Shown piece after piece: positions 33,615 through 44,400 of a stretch of DNA of 64,000 nucleotides; the first letter of the stretch is position 1; the number at the start of each line of letters is the position of its first letter. The notes under the pieces are model-generated. The model was given only the letters and a program-made list of their open reading frames with translations, did no database searches and was not told the DNA's origin. The stretch spans positions 59,452-123,451 of the forward strand of contig QANZ01002401.1 of NCBI GenBank assembly GCA_003254925.1, given 5' to 3'. The DNA comes from Chamaecrista fasciculata (Eukaryota; Streptophyta; Magnoliopsida; Fabales; Fabaceae). A program made the position numbers and the translations under genes.

Positions 33615-35128
33615 TCATGGGAAAACCTCAATGACAGATCTTAAACCCAAAACTGGGGTTATCTTGTAGTCACTGAAACCAGCTGAAAAGAACAACTTGG
33701 CCCATTCTTTCTCGTTTCTCTCTTTTCCAGTGAGCACAACCAGCATCAACATATCCCAAAAAAGTTGAGTTTCCACAGATTCATCATCCACATCTCCCTT
33801 GTCATTCTCCATCATCATGTCTATTATTATCACTTTCCCTTTGTTTGTTTTAATTGCTTCCTTGCACTTCTTCAGTATCTTCACACACTCCTCATCGTTC
33901 CAATCATGTAAAATCCACTGCATCATTCAAATTCAAGTAATTAATTATTAATGTTTATTAGACTACTAGTATTCAAATAAATTCTTTCTGGATGCTATTT
34001 GTTTTGTACATGATTATTAAAAAGTATATTACATATACTACAAGTTACTTTAATTTGACGAATTATTTTTTTCATTTGAGACCATCAATAAATGAGATCA
34101 AATTAGTTCGAAATTCACTTTTCGAATCTGATCTTACTCATTTGCTAATAATCCCATTTAGATAGATAAAGGATTCATCAAAAGCAACACATATAATAGT
34201 TTTAGAGTCGTCGCATTTAAACTTAAAATGAAAAAATATGATCATATTTAATCATATATTAAGACCAAAAAATAAAAAAATTATAAAAACATATCAGATC
34301 AATTTTACTTTCATCAAGCATCTTAATTATTACCTTCAATAAGACGGCATCGGTAGGAGGAATAGCCTCAAACATGTCTCCACTAACAAACTTGAGATTC
34401 CCACTACCTTGTAGCCCATCAATCACATGTGGCTGATCAAAAACAGTACATTCCATTTCTGGAAATATATTCGCTATGGCCTTAGTCACGGTCCCTGTGC
34501 CACCCCCAACATCAACCAACGACTCCAACCCTTTGAACACTCCTTTGCATTTATGAACCACAACGTTAGTCACCAATCTCGCATCACTAGCCATAGCCTC
34601 ATTGAAAAACTGGTTCAGCTTAGGTTCATGTCCTGCATAGTCCCAAAACGTCTTCCCATGAGCTGTGTCAAATGGCGTCGGATCATCATTTTGGAACCAA
34701 TTGGACAAGTCGAACCATGGCTTTATGAGAATTGGGTCTAACTGGACCACCAAAAAAGGCCTCACACTCAAGGGATGGTCCTTTAAAAGAAGGGTGGATG
34801 CGTCCGTTAGTACATACCCTAATTCTTGGGACTGGTCATCATCATCAATTTCTGAAATGTTCTGGAGAGAGAAGAAGCCAGAGTGAGTGAGGATTCGCAT
34901 CAAGCGATAAATATGACGAGTTTTGGAAGGGTGGATTTGGAGGGTGGAGATGAGAGTTTGCAGAGGCATGGGCTTGCCATGATTGTGGATGATATCTATG
35001 ATGTTTAGGTCTATGGCAGATTTGAGGGACATGGAGTTTATGAAGCTGAAGATGTGATTCCATATGTGAGTTTGAGCATGGAGGAGTCTTGATGCTCCAA
35101 GCACTTCGTTGTTGTTATGGGTTTCCAT
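33615..35128 (-). CDS. OMT copy 7, resveratrol/isoflavone-type O-methyltransferase (365 aa)
   Basis: Intact two-exon gene. Exon 1 is 35128-34334 (265 codons), the intron is 34333-33918 and exon 2 is 33917-33615. The dimerisation region (RLLHAQTHIWNHIFSFINS) is followed by the SAM loop LVDVGGGTG at 204-212, SGDMF at about 249-253 and catalytic His269 in WILHDW. Exon 2 lacks three codons relative to copy 2 (KTNKGKV versus TTRKDKEGKV). The region lining the acceptor pocket (LDPILIKPWFDL, FDTAHGKTFWDYAGHEPKL) is close to copy 2 but not identical. The intron carries a worn MITE interior (34040-34330). Its TATA box is 102 bp upstream. Probably active; the substrate is a phenolic that sequence alone does not identify. 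Confidence 0.93.
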
Positions 35129-35229
35129 GATTAACTAGTCAAATTATACTAATGGTTGCTATGCATATATATGTGAGGGCGGATAATAATAGTGGTGTAG
35201 TAGTGGAGTGTAGTATTATTTTTAGGGAT

Positions 35230-35238
35230 CTATTTATA
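35230..35238 (-). promoter_or_regulatory. TATA box of OMT copy 7
   Basis: TATAAATAG on the minus strand, identical to the boxes of copies 1, 2 and 4. Confidence 0.65.
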
Positions 35239-35312
35239 AGAGTGGGATAGTGCGCATTGTGTATAAATAATTGTATAAAGTATAATGTTTTAACTAATAT
35301 ATATATATATAT

Positions 35313-35645
35313 CTAATATTATATGGCTCCACCCCTCTCTGGTCGTCCATGTTTAAAACTATAGTCTATGAAATTAAAAATAAAAGAAAATTTACTATTT
35401 GGTCTCTCTTTCTTTACTAAGTTAACAATTTAGTCCCTTATTTATTTTACATAAAAGGGCACGCAAAGCCCCTAGTCTTATATTATATGGCTCCACCCCT
35501 TTCTGGTCGTCCACAATTTAAAACTATAGTACAAAATTAATAATAAGAGAAAAATTATTATTTGATCCCTTTTTTTTTACTGTGTTAACGATTTAGTCCC
35601 TCATTTATTTTACATACATATTTGCGTGCCCGTTAGGACACGCAA
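35313..35645. repeat. Tandem duplication upstream of OMT copy 7, 164-bp period
   Basis: Two adjacent copies begin ATTATATGGCTCCACCCC (35318 and 35482) and end with GACACGCAAAG- or GGGCACGCAAAG-like sequence. A related single piece lies upstream of OMT copy 5 near 28098. It lies 190-520 bp upstream of the ATG and so may sit in the promoter. Confidence 0.75.
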
Positions 35646-35679
35646 AGCTTTTAGTATATTTATATATATGCATGGTTTT

Positions 35680-36085
35680 AGCTTAAGTTATATTTGAACG
35701 GATACACTTGCATGGTACGAGTGGGATATGGGATATGATTAATTTTAAAAATTATAGGGTACGGCAATATTTATTTTAAATAAAAAATTATAAATTATAT
35801 ATTTATATGATTTTTCTTATAAAAGTATCAATGATTTGTTTTTTTTCGTAAAAAGTATCAATGCTTTGTTTATTAATCTAAAAAAAATAAGTTTTAACAT
35901 AACAAAAATAAAATAAAATAAAAATATAGTGATATTTTACAAAAAAAATTAATATATATATATATATATATATATTTCTTATAATATTTTAAAAATACCC
36001 AAAAGTATTCTTAGAATACGAGTACAGGTACGTATCCAGTACTGATACGGCACCATTTTTGAAGTACTCGTGCTTCCTAGGTTTT
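35680..36085. mobile_element. GCTTCCTAGG-ended element with 9-bp target duplication
   Basis: The flanks share GGTTTTAGC (about 35676 and 36081). The right end GTACTCGTGCTTCCTA resembles the right end of the element at 32888-33170, and the left part carries the matching TGGTACGAGT. The interior is AT-rich, including a (TA)n run at about 35952-35974. No ORF. Confidence 0.55.
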
Positions 36086-37400
36086 AGCACACATATACAC
36101 ACATTAATAATTTACGTTATGATTTATATTAATAAAGTATATATTTTAGAATTTTTTTTCCCTGATAACTAAACTCAAATCTCAATTTTCTATTAATAAA
36201 GAATTGATCTAAGTAGTAAGTAATTTATAATTGTTTAAGATTTTTGGTTTGAAATTTTGTAAATATAGTTATTTTTATTTAGATATTCTCTTACTATGAT
36301 TAGATGTGCAATGAAGGTTGAATCCGATTAATCAAGGTAAAAGTGAGTAAAACCTCAAATGTCAACCAAGCAACAAAAGAATCCCAGCTTCCAGATTTTT
36401 TATTTGATTCTCGACCCAAACTAATTTTCTTTTTTATATATCCCAAGCCATAATGATCCGATCACTAAAACTCTGTGTTATCCAAACCATTCTTCTACAC
36501 TATCCTAATTTGATCATTCGATAACATGTAATAAAGATTGTTATAAGTGAAAATTTGAGATATTTTATAAGAGTACAGATTTTTTTTTTTGGTGAAAATG
36601 CGCAATATATTAAAATTCAGAAAGTAATACAAAGTTCAAAGAGTGCAACTACATCAAAAGAGAGGAAATAAAAGGTAGCGTATACAAAAACAGAGAAAAG
36701 ATAAAAAACAGAAACAGAGAAAAGATATAATTTATTTCTCTGAATAGTGAGTACATATGTGATGGTAGTTTAGTTCTAGAATTATAGAACCTGCGCAGTC
36801 TCTAAAAGAGTTTTATTCAACTTCCTGTCAATTTTCATCGTCAATATTGTACTATTTCAGGACTAATTAATGAATGATAAATTTAAAAGTTTTAGGGATT
36901 AGATTATGTATTTGTAAAATCCAAGGAAGGGTCGGACGTTTGTAGAGAATCAATATATAACTTGAAAGATAAATTATAGTTTTATTTTCTTAAGACATTG
37001 TAAATAAAATAATAATTTAGTGATTACAAAATTTTCACCTCTCTCCATTTTAGTCTTTCATCAACGATAAGTTTTCTTAGTTTAATCCCCAAAATATCAC
37101 TCTAATCTCAATTTGATCTTCAAAATATATTTTGTTTTCAATTTAGTCTCTCATGCTGTCACGCATTTAACTTCAACTGAAATTATTCCTCTAGAAAGTA
37201 TTGTCGGTGCACTACCACATTATGATTTTCCGGGTTCCGAGTTAATTAAATTTTTTAAAAATGATTTAGCGGCTGTGATAGTTGATATAATATATGAAGA
37301 AATCTTTTAGAGGTTGAAGAAGAGTACCATATATATATATATATTGGATAATGAATCTGTACTATTAGTTAAATTAAAGGTGATGATATGGTTTTTTTTA
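36086..37400. other. AT-rich spacer
   Basis: No gene. About 36585-36730 (GGTGAAAATGCGCAATATATTAAAATTC, then ACAGAGAAAAGATA repeated) resembles a LINE 3' edge on the minus strand. An open frame at 37113 lacks similarity to anything known. Confidence 0.35.
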
Positions 37401-37404
37401 TGTG

Positions 37405-37590
37405 AGAAAACGTCTAGGGAGTTGGGCCCAATGGTTCATCAACTCCAGAACATGCCTTCAAAACTTATGAGCGCTTACAGAGATACTAACTGATTGTCTA
37501 CCAAGAAGACCCTTACATCGGTAATGAGATTCGAACTCACGACCTTGTAAGTTATGAGTTGACTCCTTACCAACTGAGTCAACCTTTATT
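37405..37590 (-). mobile_element. tRNA-derived SINE
   Basis: The minus strand reads like a tRNA head: the A box TGACTCAGTTGGTAAGGAG (about 37565-37583) and the B box GTGAGTTCGAATCTC (about 37526-37540), then a SINE body with GAGTTGATGAACC and GGGCCCAACTCCC. A second member lies at 51905-52079. Confidence 0.7.
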
Positions 37591-37597
37591 GACAGGA

Positions 37598-38245
37598 GGG
37601 AAAATATGGTCGCTGCGAAAATAGAACTTGTTTAAAAGATATTTTGCAACTTAAATACTTAATGGCCGGCTATCAAAACTAATTTCTCTAGCAACTTTTT
37701 CGTTGTGAAAAGAAAATATTTGCGATGTCATTTTGCAACAGAAAGTTCATTGAAAATTCATTCAGACAAGGATCGCTGCAACAGTAAGGATTTCTGGCGT
37801 GATATGGACTTGTGCAGCAAGATGACTTGCATTGCAAAAGGAAGTTTTCAAAGCAACTTTAATAGCACTGAGAATAGTACAGATGACTTGTGCAGTAAGG
37901 ATTTCTTTTTACGAAAAAAAAACAGTAAGGATTTCTGGCGTGATATGGACTTGTGCAGCAAGATGACTTGCATTGCAAAAGGAAGTTTTCAAAGCAACTT
38001 TAATGGCGCTGAGAATAGCTTATTTTGCAACGACTACTAATTGTTGCGACGGCTTCCTTTCATTTAAAAAAAATGTCGTCGCTACCAAAGAGTGTTTATG
38101 CAACAAGTTTTGTTCTGCAAAATGTGCGTAAAAATATATTCCCAGTTAATGTTTAATTATATTTCAAATAAAATTATCTCTCATTACTACTTGTCAAAAA
38201 CAAAAATAAATGTACGTAAAACTTGTAAATATACATTTATATGTA
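37598..38245 (+). repeat. GCAAC-rich duplicated block, copy B
   Basis: The paralogue of 31136-31668. It has its own internal tandem duplication: the phrase from AGTAAGGATTTCTGGCGTG to TTTCAAAGCAACTTTAAT occurs at about 37785-37866 and again at 37923-38005. Not a gene, although the frame stays open. Confidence 0.65.
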
Positions 38246-39045
38246 TATAATACTAATAACTTAAGTTTTTTCCTAAATATATAACAACTACAAGTAATAA
38301 TATTATTGAATTTCTTATCTAATGACACGTCCAAATATTTGAAAGATAAAATAATTTACAATATAATTTCCTCAGAATATGGTGGATGACCAATCATCCA
38401 GTCATTTATATTATCTTGTACTTATTTATATATATATATATATATATATAATTTTGAGATCACCAAAAAGTTGGTCCAAATAATAAGTGACCTCATATCA
38501 TTTAAATGAAGTTTCAAAGTTTAAGATCTTGTTAAAAAATTTAACTTTGTTAAGAGACAATATATATATATATGATTTTGACCTTTTCTTACAGTATTAT
38601 TTGTTTAGAAGATATCATAAAATATCCACTGATTTTTCGAAAGGAAATATCAAATCTGGAATTAAACACATTGAATAAAAATATCATCAAATGATAGAGG
38701 GACGACAAATTTGTCTTGGTTTTACTATGAAAATGAAGAAATATGTATTAAGAAAATGAAGAATTGTTGCAGCCGACACTTCTAAGGAGATCATGAGATA
38801 TGAATGTCAAATTATTTTTTTTCCTAAAAATCAATACTTTACCTAAAGAAAACAAAAAATTTTATCCCCTTTCAATTATTTAGATAACTATGGCCCCATA
38901 GTACTTTACCTAACCTCTTTTCCATTTGTTGCCTTCTTTAATAATTTCACGCCTAAAAACAATATTTTAAAAAAGATTTGTCAAACACAATAATATTAAT
39001 AACATTAACAAAATATTTTTTTTTGGTGGGACACCATAATTTTTC
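38246..39045. other. AT-rich spacer
   Basis: No gene. A (TA)n run lies at about 38424-38450. This stretch sits inside the duplicated block where copy A has the LINE tail instead. Confidence 0.4.
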
Positions 39046-39646
39046 CAAACACAGATTAACTACTCCTTCAAAATGCTTCAATCTATTGAAGCAAATATTG
39101 GAGTCATGCAAATTGATTTTAATGTGATATCGAATTCGATATATTTAATACTTTTTTTTTTTTGGCCAATTGATATAGTTAATACTAAAATAGCATTATT
39201 GGGACAAGATATATCTAAGTCAGAGAGATACGAGATCGTTATGAGATAGACATATATATTATATATATATATATATATGATATATGATGTTAGTGGGCAG
39301 ACCTCCCATATTTATAAAAGTATAGTAATCTACAATTTCTTCAATCGTTTTCTATAGTAGTACTATATAAGCTTTATTTATTTCCTATTTAATATTAATA
39401 TTTTGGCCACATTGTATATTTTCTTTTTTTGGCCGAATGGCCACATGGTATTTTGATCTTATATGTTTGGGTGAGTTTCAATCTAATTTAAGAGAAATTA
39501 TATTTATCCATCGTGAACTATGCGTGCAATTGTAATATTCTTTTGGGGCCAATTGATATAGTTAATACTAAAATAGCATTATTGGGACAAGATATATCTA
39601 AGTCAGAGATACGAGATCGTTATGGGATAGACATATATATTATATA
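39046..39646 (+). repeat. Duplicated block, copy B, second part, with partial re-duplication
   Basis: 39050-39490 matches 32230-32850. Then 39548-39646 repeats 39168-39265 (CCAATTGATATAGTTAATAC, CATTATTGGGACAAGATATATC, GACATATATATTATATA). That second unit is cut off by the LTR starting at 39647. Confidence 0.7.
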
Positions 39647-40502
39647 TGATAATAGGCCCAATAATTAGGAGGTCCAATTGGCAGAAGATGCCATTGGCCC
39701 AGCACGCCATAGGCCTACAAGGTAGGGCGAGAACGCCCTTAACCCCGCTAGGGCAAGGACGCCCATAACCATAGAGGGCGTGGGCGCCCATGGAGCATAA
39801 GGACGCGAGTAATAAGGAAACATTCCCTGAACCAATCAGGAACCAATCACGGATCAATCAAGATCCGCTGTCAATCAAGACAGATCCCTCAGAGATCCTT
39901 CCCATGGACTCTGCCTTGGCCATCAAGGCGCCCTACGCAAATAAGGAAATAGTGATTCACTTATCCTTAATTAGCAAAACAATTGTTGGGAAATCACAGA
40001 GGGAGCGCAGCGGAAGGTGAAAATAAAAATTTTTCCAGGGACTAAAACGTAATTAAAACAAACTCTGTGATTCCTTCCAGGATCCACTAACTATGTTTAT
40101 ACCAGTTTTAGGAAAGATGTTTACCTAGCTTTGATCGGTGACTTGTCGAATTTGCGAATTGAGAAGTCCACAGTGTGTCCTTCNTCCATCAACAATATCT
40201 TCCTACATGAAATAGGAAAGATTATGATTCACCTCCCATATCACTGATGATATCTCTTCTATAATCAAGGAAGTTTCCTTAAACGGACTCTCCTCAATAA
40301 GCCTATAAATACAAGATGATAACCCTGGAAAAGGTACGTAACTCACGTTACTCACGCTACTCATGCTAACTCATATTCTTATCTCAATACTAATTTAAGC
40401 TTCGGAGGTGAATCACAGGGGAGACCCCCTGTGGTTCATTATCTTGCAGGAAAATCTTGCAGTGAACCGGGAAACGACCCTCGGCCAAATCCCAGTTCAT
40501 CA
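39647..40502 (+). mobile_element. LTR of a retrotransposon (Ty3-type by its primer site)
   Basis: It starts TGATAATAGGCCC and ends TTCATCA. A TATA box (GCCTATAAATAC) lies at about 40301. Right after the end comes CTGGCGCCGTCTATGGGGAA, closely resembling the primer-binding junction of many plant Ty3/Gypsy elements. The LTR is split by a 208-bp insertion (39984-40191). No gag, protease or reverse transcriptase follows, so the internal region is lost or replaced. A fragment of the same LTR lies at 22016. Confidence 0.65.
39984..40191 (+). mobile_element. Short LTR-like insertion with 5-bp TSD
   Basis: It begins TGTTGGGAAATCACAGAGGG and ends TCCATCA, flanked by ACAAT at 39979-39983 and 40192-40196. 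The start resembles Copia-type LTRs. The 208-bp length is short and an N lies at 40184, so part may be missing. Confidence 0.65.
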
Positions 40503-40619
40503 CTGGCGCCGTCTATGGGGAACAAATCAAAAGCTTCGTTCCTCTAAAAATTTTGGTAGATAATACCTTGCTATTATTATATTATTATTATTGTTAAAAA
40601 AAAAAGAAAAAAAGAGGAA
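40503..40619 (+). other. Primer-binding region downstream of the LTR
   Basis: CTGGCGCCGTCTATGGGGAA is followed by an AT-rich leader and an A/G-rich stretch. It marks the 5' start of a retrotransposon internal region. Confidence 0.45.
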
Positions 40620-41160
40620 AAGGGGATTGGTGACTTAATCTTCCTTTGGCCGCACAAATGCACAATCCAGCTGCTCCCAATTTCAGCGCCGCTGTGGCCA
40701 CCACCGGACGCGACTCCACCGCCAAGCGCCGGAGACGCCATCGCCGGCTGGATCTGGAGGACCTCCGCCGATCTCCACATAAGCTGCACAAACGCCGCCA
40801 CCATCATCTTCGCACGACCTCGCCGCGTTGATTGTCGCTGCCACCGTCAGCTCCGCACAATCGCATCTCCTTGGCCGCGCAACAGTCGCAGAAACGCCGC
40901 ACGCACAGCTCCGACTCCACGGAGCACATTCTGACTCAACCGACGGTCGATTGTCTGACTCCTTGGCGCCACCATACCGGTCCCGACTCCTCCACCAAGT
41001 GCTGTAGACACCGTCGCCGGTCAGCTCTGGAGCACCGCCGCTGTCTTTCCGAGATGTCCGACTCTGATTTCCTCTCTTCATAACTAACGCGCGATGATCG
41101 TTGAGGCCGACAGCGCCTCTGTCGCCCTCTGAGCGGCGTCAGATTCAGTGGGTCAACGAA
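40620..41160. other. GC-rich block of unknown origin
   Basis: This stretch is far richer in G+C than anything within several kb. All frames give Arg/Ser/Pro/His-rich peptides with no recognised domain. It includes a degenerate direct repeat, about 40690-40765 and 40965-41040 (GCGACTCCACCGCCAAGCGC versus CCGACTCCTCCACCAAGTGC). It may be the leader of the retrotransposon whose LTR precedes it, or a captured piece of a host 5' untranslated or coding exon. I do not call a CDS. Confidence 0.4.
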
Positions 41161-42979
41161 ACGGAGTACTCTTTGTAAGTTGTATAAATACTTCATAAAA
41201 TGATCAAGTGACATGATTACCCTTATAGTGATTTAAATTCATAAGTTAAAATATATCATACACTTTAATTTCAAATCTTGTTACAAGCTTAGTTTTTTTA
41301 TTTTATTATATTTTATTTTTTGAATGTACTAGTTTATTTTTACTTGATTGGATATTTTTCTGTCTATAAAAGGATACTTTCAAATTGATTCTTATTTTTG
41401 AAAGACTCTCACATGACAAAGTTCAAAATGATTTAGTCGCAAGAGATGAATATAGTTATGATCTTTTTAATTAAGGTTATTAGTACCCAAATATAAATTT
41501 GAAATATAAGACATTTTAAATTATAAAATTAGTTAGATATAAAAGTAATTATATCATTCAAAATTATTTAATAATTTTATATAACATGTGCAACTCACAT
41601 GAGATTTCAAAAATAAAAAGTTAACCATGTTACTAAATGTTGGGGGGATATTGCTATGAAATTAATATATTAGGGGGTTAATTGTTATTTTTCATAGATT
41701 AGGAGAGACATTGTAATTACACACATAGTTTAGGGTGGGTAAATGCAATTTCCCTTCTAATTTTCTTTATCTTTTTCTATTACTAAATTGATTCAATTTG
41801 TTTCCATAACTCTTTTATTTTTTAGTTCCAACCACTAAATAGAAGTATTAGTTGGACAGTTTTAAATAAATTTTAATCAAATCACTCATATCAACTTGAA
41901 GTGATTCTTAATCAAACGATTAAAAATAATTTGATTAACCAAAACAAACCAAACTAACAAAATAGTAGTTTGGGTGGTACAGTTTGAATGGTTTAAAAAT
42001 TTATTTCTTATTTTTTATTAATCAATAATAGAATTAAAAATAATAATGCGTTTGCAAATAGTGAGTCAAAATTAAGATTTGTAAAAAAAAAATGACAATT
42101 AAGATTCGAGATTTGAGAAAATAAAATAGTAAAGAATAAAAACAGTAGTTAATCAATGCCTATAATGAGATATTTTTATGAGATAATAAAACTAATATAT
42201 CCAATTGCATGATTATTAAAGTAAAATAGATGGTTTTGTGTTAAATGAAATCATATATAATAAATGAAATCAATACATATTAGTGGTTTGGTTCAGTTAA
42301 TTGTATAATGCAATACATATTAGTGGTTTGGTTGGAAACAATAAGCAAATAAGCAGTTAACCGAACCAAACCAATTAATTTTAGTAAATTTCCAACCAAA
42401 TCAAACTGCTTATTGTTTGTTTTTGGTTAAATCAGTTTGGTTCGGTTTTAAATACTCCTAAATTTAATCATATCTCTATCATTTCAAGTTTGAATACGAC
42501 GTGAACCTAGAACTACGTATTACTTTTGACAGACCATTTCTTTGTCCAATTAAAGTCGTCAACAAATAATTAAAGTCAAGTCTCATTTATTTCACCGTTA
42601 AATGAGTAAAATTAATTATATATTTTTATTTATTTATTTTGGAAAGGTTCAAATTAAATAAAAAGAAAAGATTCAGTGCAGTACATCAATTCATATCTAT
42701 CCAAAAGAAATAAACTAAGCAAGACCGGTACAGAGGATAAACGAGAGGCTACATGGAAGATGAAAGAAGTTCAAGAAGAAGATAGAGTTAAGGGGTGGAC
42801 TTTCAGCTATGGATGATCATGGGTGACTCACGAATTAACCCTAATTCGTGTCCCAAAAATTAGCATCTTGATCCTGCTCATGTGTGACCCAGCAGGCCTC
42901 ACGTGAAGTTGGCAGCAAATCATCTTTATGATTCACAAGTTGTGAGCGGACTCTAGCAAGCCATCACAACTACCCAAAA
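41161..42979. other. AT-rich spacer with duplicated block, copy B, third part
   Basis: 41765-42010 matches 32830-32885 plus 33170-33360, without the MITE present in copy A. At about 42290-42450 GGTTTGGTT and AACCGAACCAAACC stretches look like a small inverted-repeat element. No gene up to the gap. Confidence 0.5.
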
Positions 42980-43941
42980 NNNNNNNNNNNNNNNNNNNNN
43001 NNNNNNNNNNNNNNNNNNNNNNNNNNNNNNNNNNNNNNNNNNNNNNNNNNNNNNNNNNNNNNNNNNNNNNNNNNNNNNNNNNNNNNNNNNNNNNNNNNNN
43101 NNNNNNNNNNNNNNNNNNNNNNNNNNNNNNNNNNNNNNNNNNNNNNNNNNNNNNNNNNNNNNNNNNNNNNNNNNNNNNNNNNNNNNNNNNNNNNNNNNNN
43201 NNNNNNNNNNNNNNNNNNNNNNNNNNNNNNNNNNNNNNNNNNNNNNNNNNNNNNNNNNNNNNNNNNNNNNNNNNNNNNNNNNNNNNNNNNNNNNNNNNNN
43301 NNNNNNNNNNNNNNNNNNNNNNNNNNNNNNNNNNNNNNNNNNNNNNNNNNNNNNNNNNNNNNNNNNNNNNNNNNNNNNNNNNNNNNNNNNNNNNNNNNNN
43401 NNNNNNNNNNNNNNNNNNNNNNNNNNNNNNNNNNNNNNNNNNNNNNNNNNNNNNNNNNNNNNNNNNNNNNNNNNNNNNNNNNNNNNNNNNNNNNNNNNNN
43501 NNNNNNNNNNNNNNNNNNNNNNNNNNNNNNNNNNNNNNNNNNNNNNNNNNNNNNNNNNNNNNNNNNNNNNNNNNNNNNNNNNNNNNNNNNNNNNNNNNNN
43601 NNNNNNNNNNNNNNNNNNNNNNNNNNNNNNNNNNNNNNNNNNNNNNNNNNNNNNNNNNNNNNNNNNNNNNNNNNNNNNNNNNNNNNNNNNNNNNNNNNNN
43701 NNNNNNNNNNNNNNNNNNNNNNNNNNNNNNNNNNNNNNNNNNNNNNNNNNNNNNNNNNNNNNNNNNNNNNNNNNNNNNNNNNNNNNNNNNNNNNNNNNNN
43801 NNNNNNNNNNNNNNNNNNNNNNNNNNNNNNNNNNNNNNNNNNNNNNNNNNNNNNNNNNNNNNNNNNNNNNNNNNNNNNNNNNNNNNNNNNNNNNNNNNNN
43901 NNNNNNNNNNNNNNNNNNNNNNNNNNNNNNNNNNNNNNNNN
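42980..43941. other. Assembly gap, 962 N
   Basis: Unresolved sequence; its true size and content are unknown. Confidence 0.99.
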
Positions 43942-44400
43942 AATTCTTGATTTTATCTCGCCATTAGCTTCATTGAAGTGATTATCTTGGTTATGTTTAT
44001 AATTGAGTTAATTGCTATGTTTAACGGTAGTGGACAACTTTAGTAAATGGTTTGTGAAGTAATTACTCCGATCTTTATAAGCTAGGAAGGCCGAATTCAA
44101 TTCCTCTGTTGGGTGTTTCCATCAATAAGTGTGTCTTATCTATCTTTATCGCTTTTGTTTATCTTTTGATTATTAATCAAAAACCCCAAAAATATTATTG
44201 CTTTATTTAATTATTGTTTTAGGTCTTAGACAAACAATCAAAGAACAAATTTTCTTCGCTTTTACCCGATTGGTGATAACTTGGTATCGTTTACAATTAA
44301 ACCTTGCACAAAAGTTCCTCGAGAGATCGACTCGGATTGCACCACTATAGTGCATTAATTCCGGTATTTTTGGCCACCTAACGATGGGTGCGGTCAAATT
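43942..44400 (+). mobile_element. Possible LTR-retrotransposon fragment
   Basis: TTGGTGATAACTTGGTATCG and TTCCTCGAGAGATCGACTCGG followed by TGCACCACTATAGTGCATTAA have the look of the 3' part of a plant LTR. No coding sequence or matching second LTR is visible, and the gap hides what precedes it. Confidence 0.3.

Noticed and set aside
37526..37583. Possible tRNA gene on the minus strand
   Set aside because: The same head occurs with a long shared body at 51905-52079, which marks a SINE family.
40646..41083. Overlapping frames in the GC-rich block as candidate genes
   Set aside because: All frames on both strands are open because of the base composition; the peptides are Arg/Ser/Pro-rich without domains or splice support.
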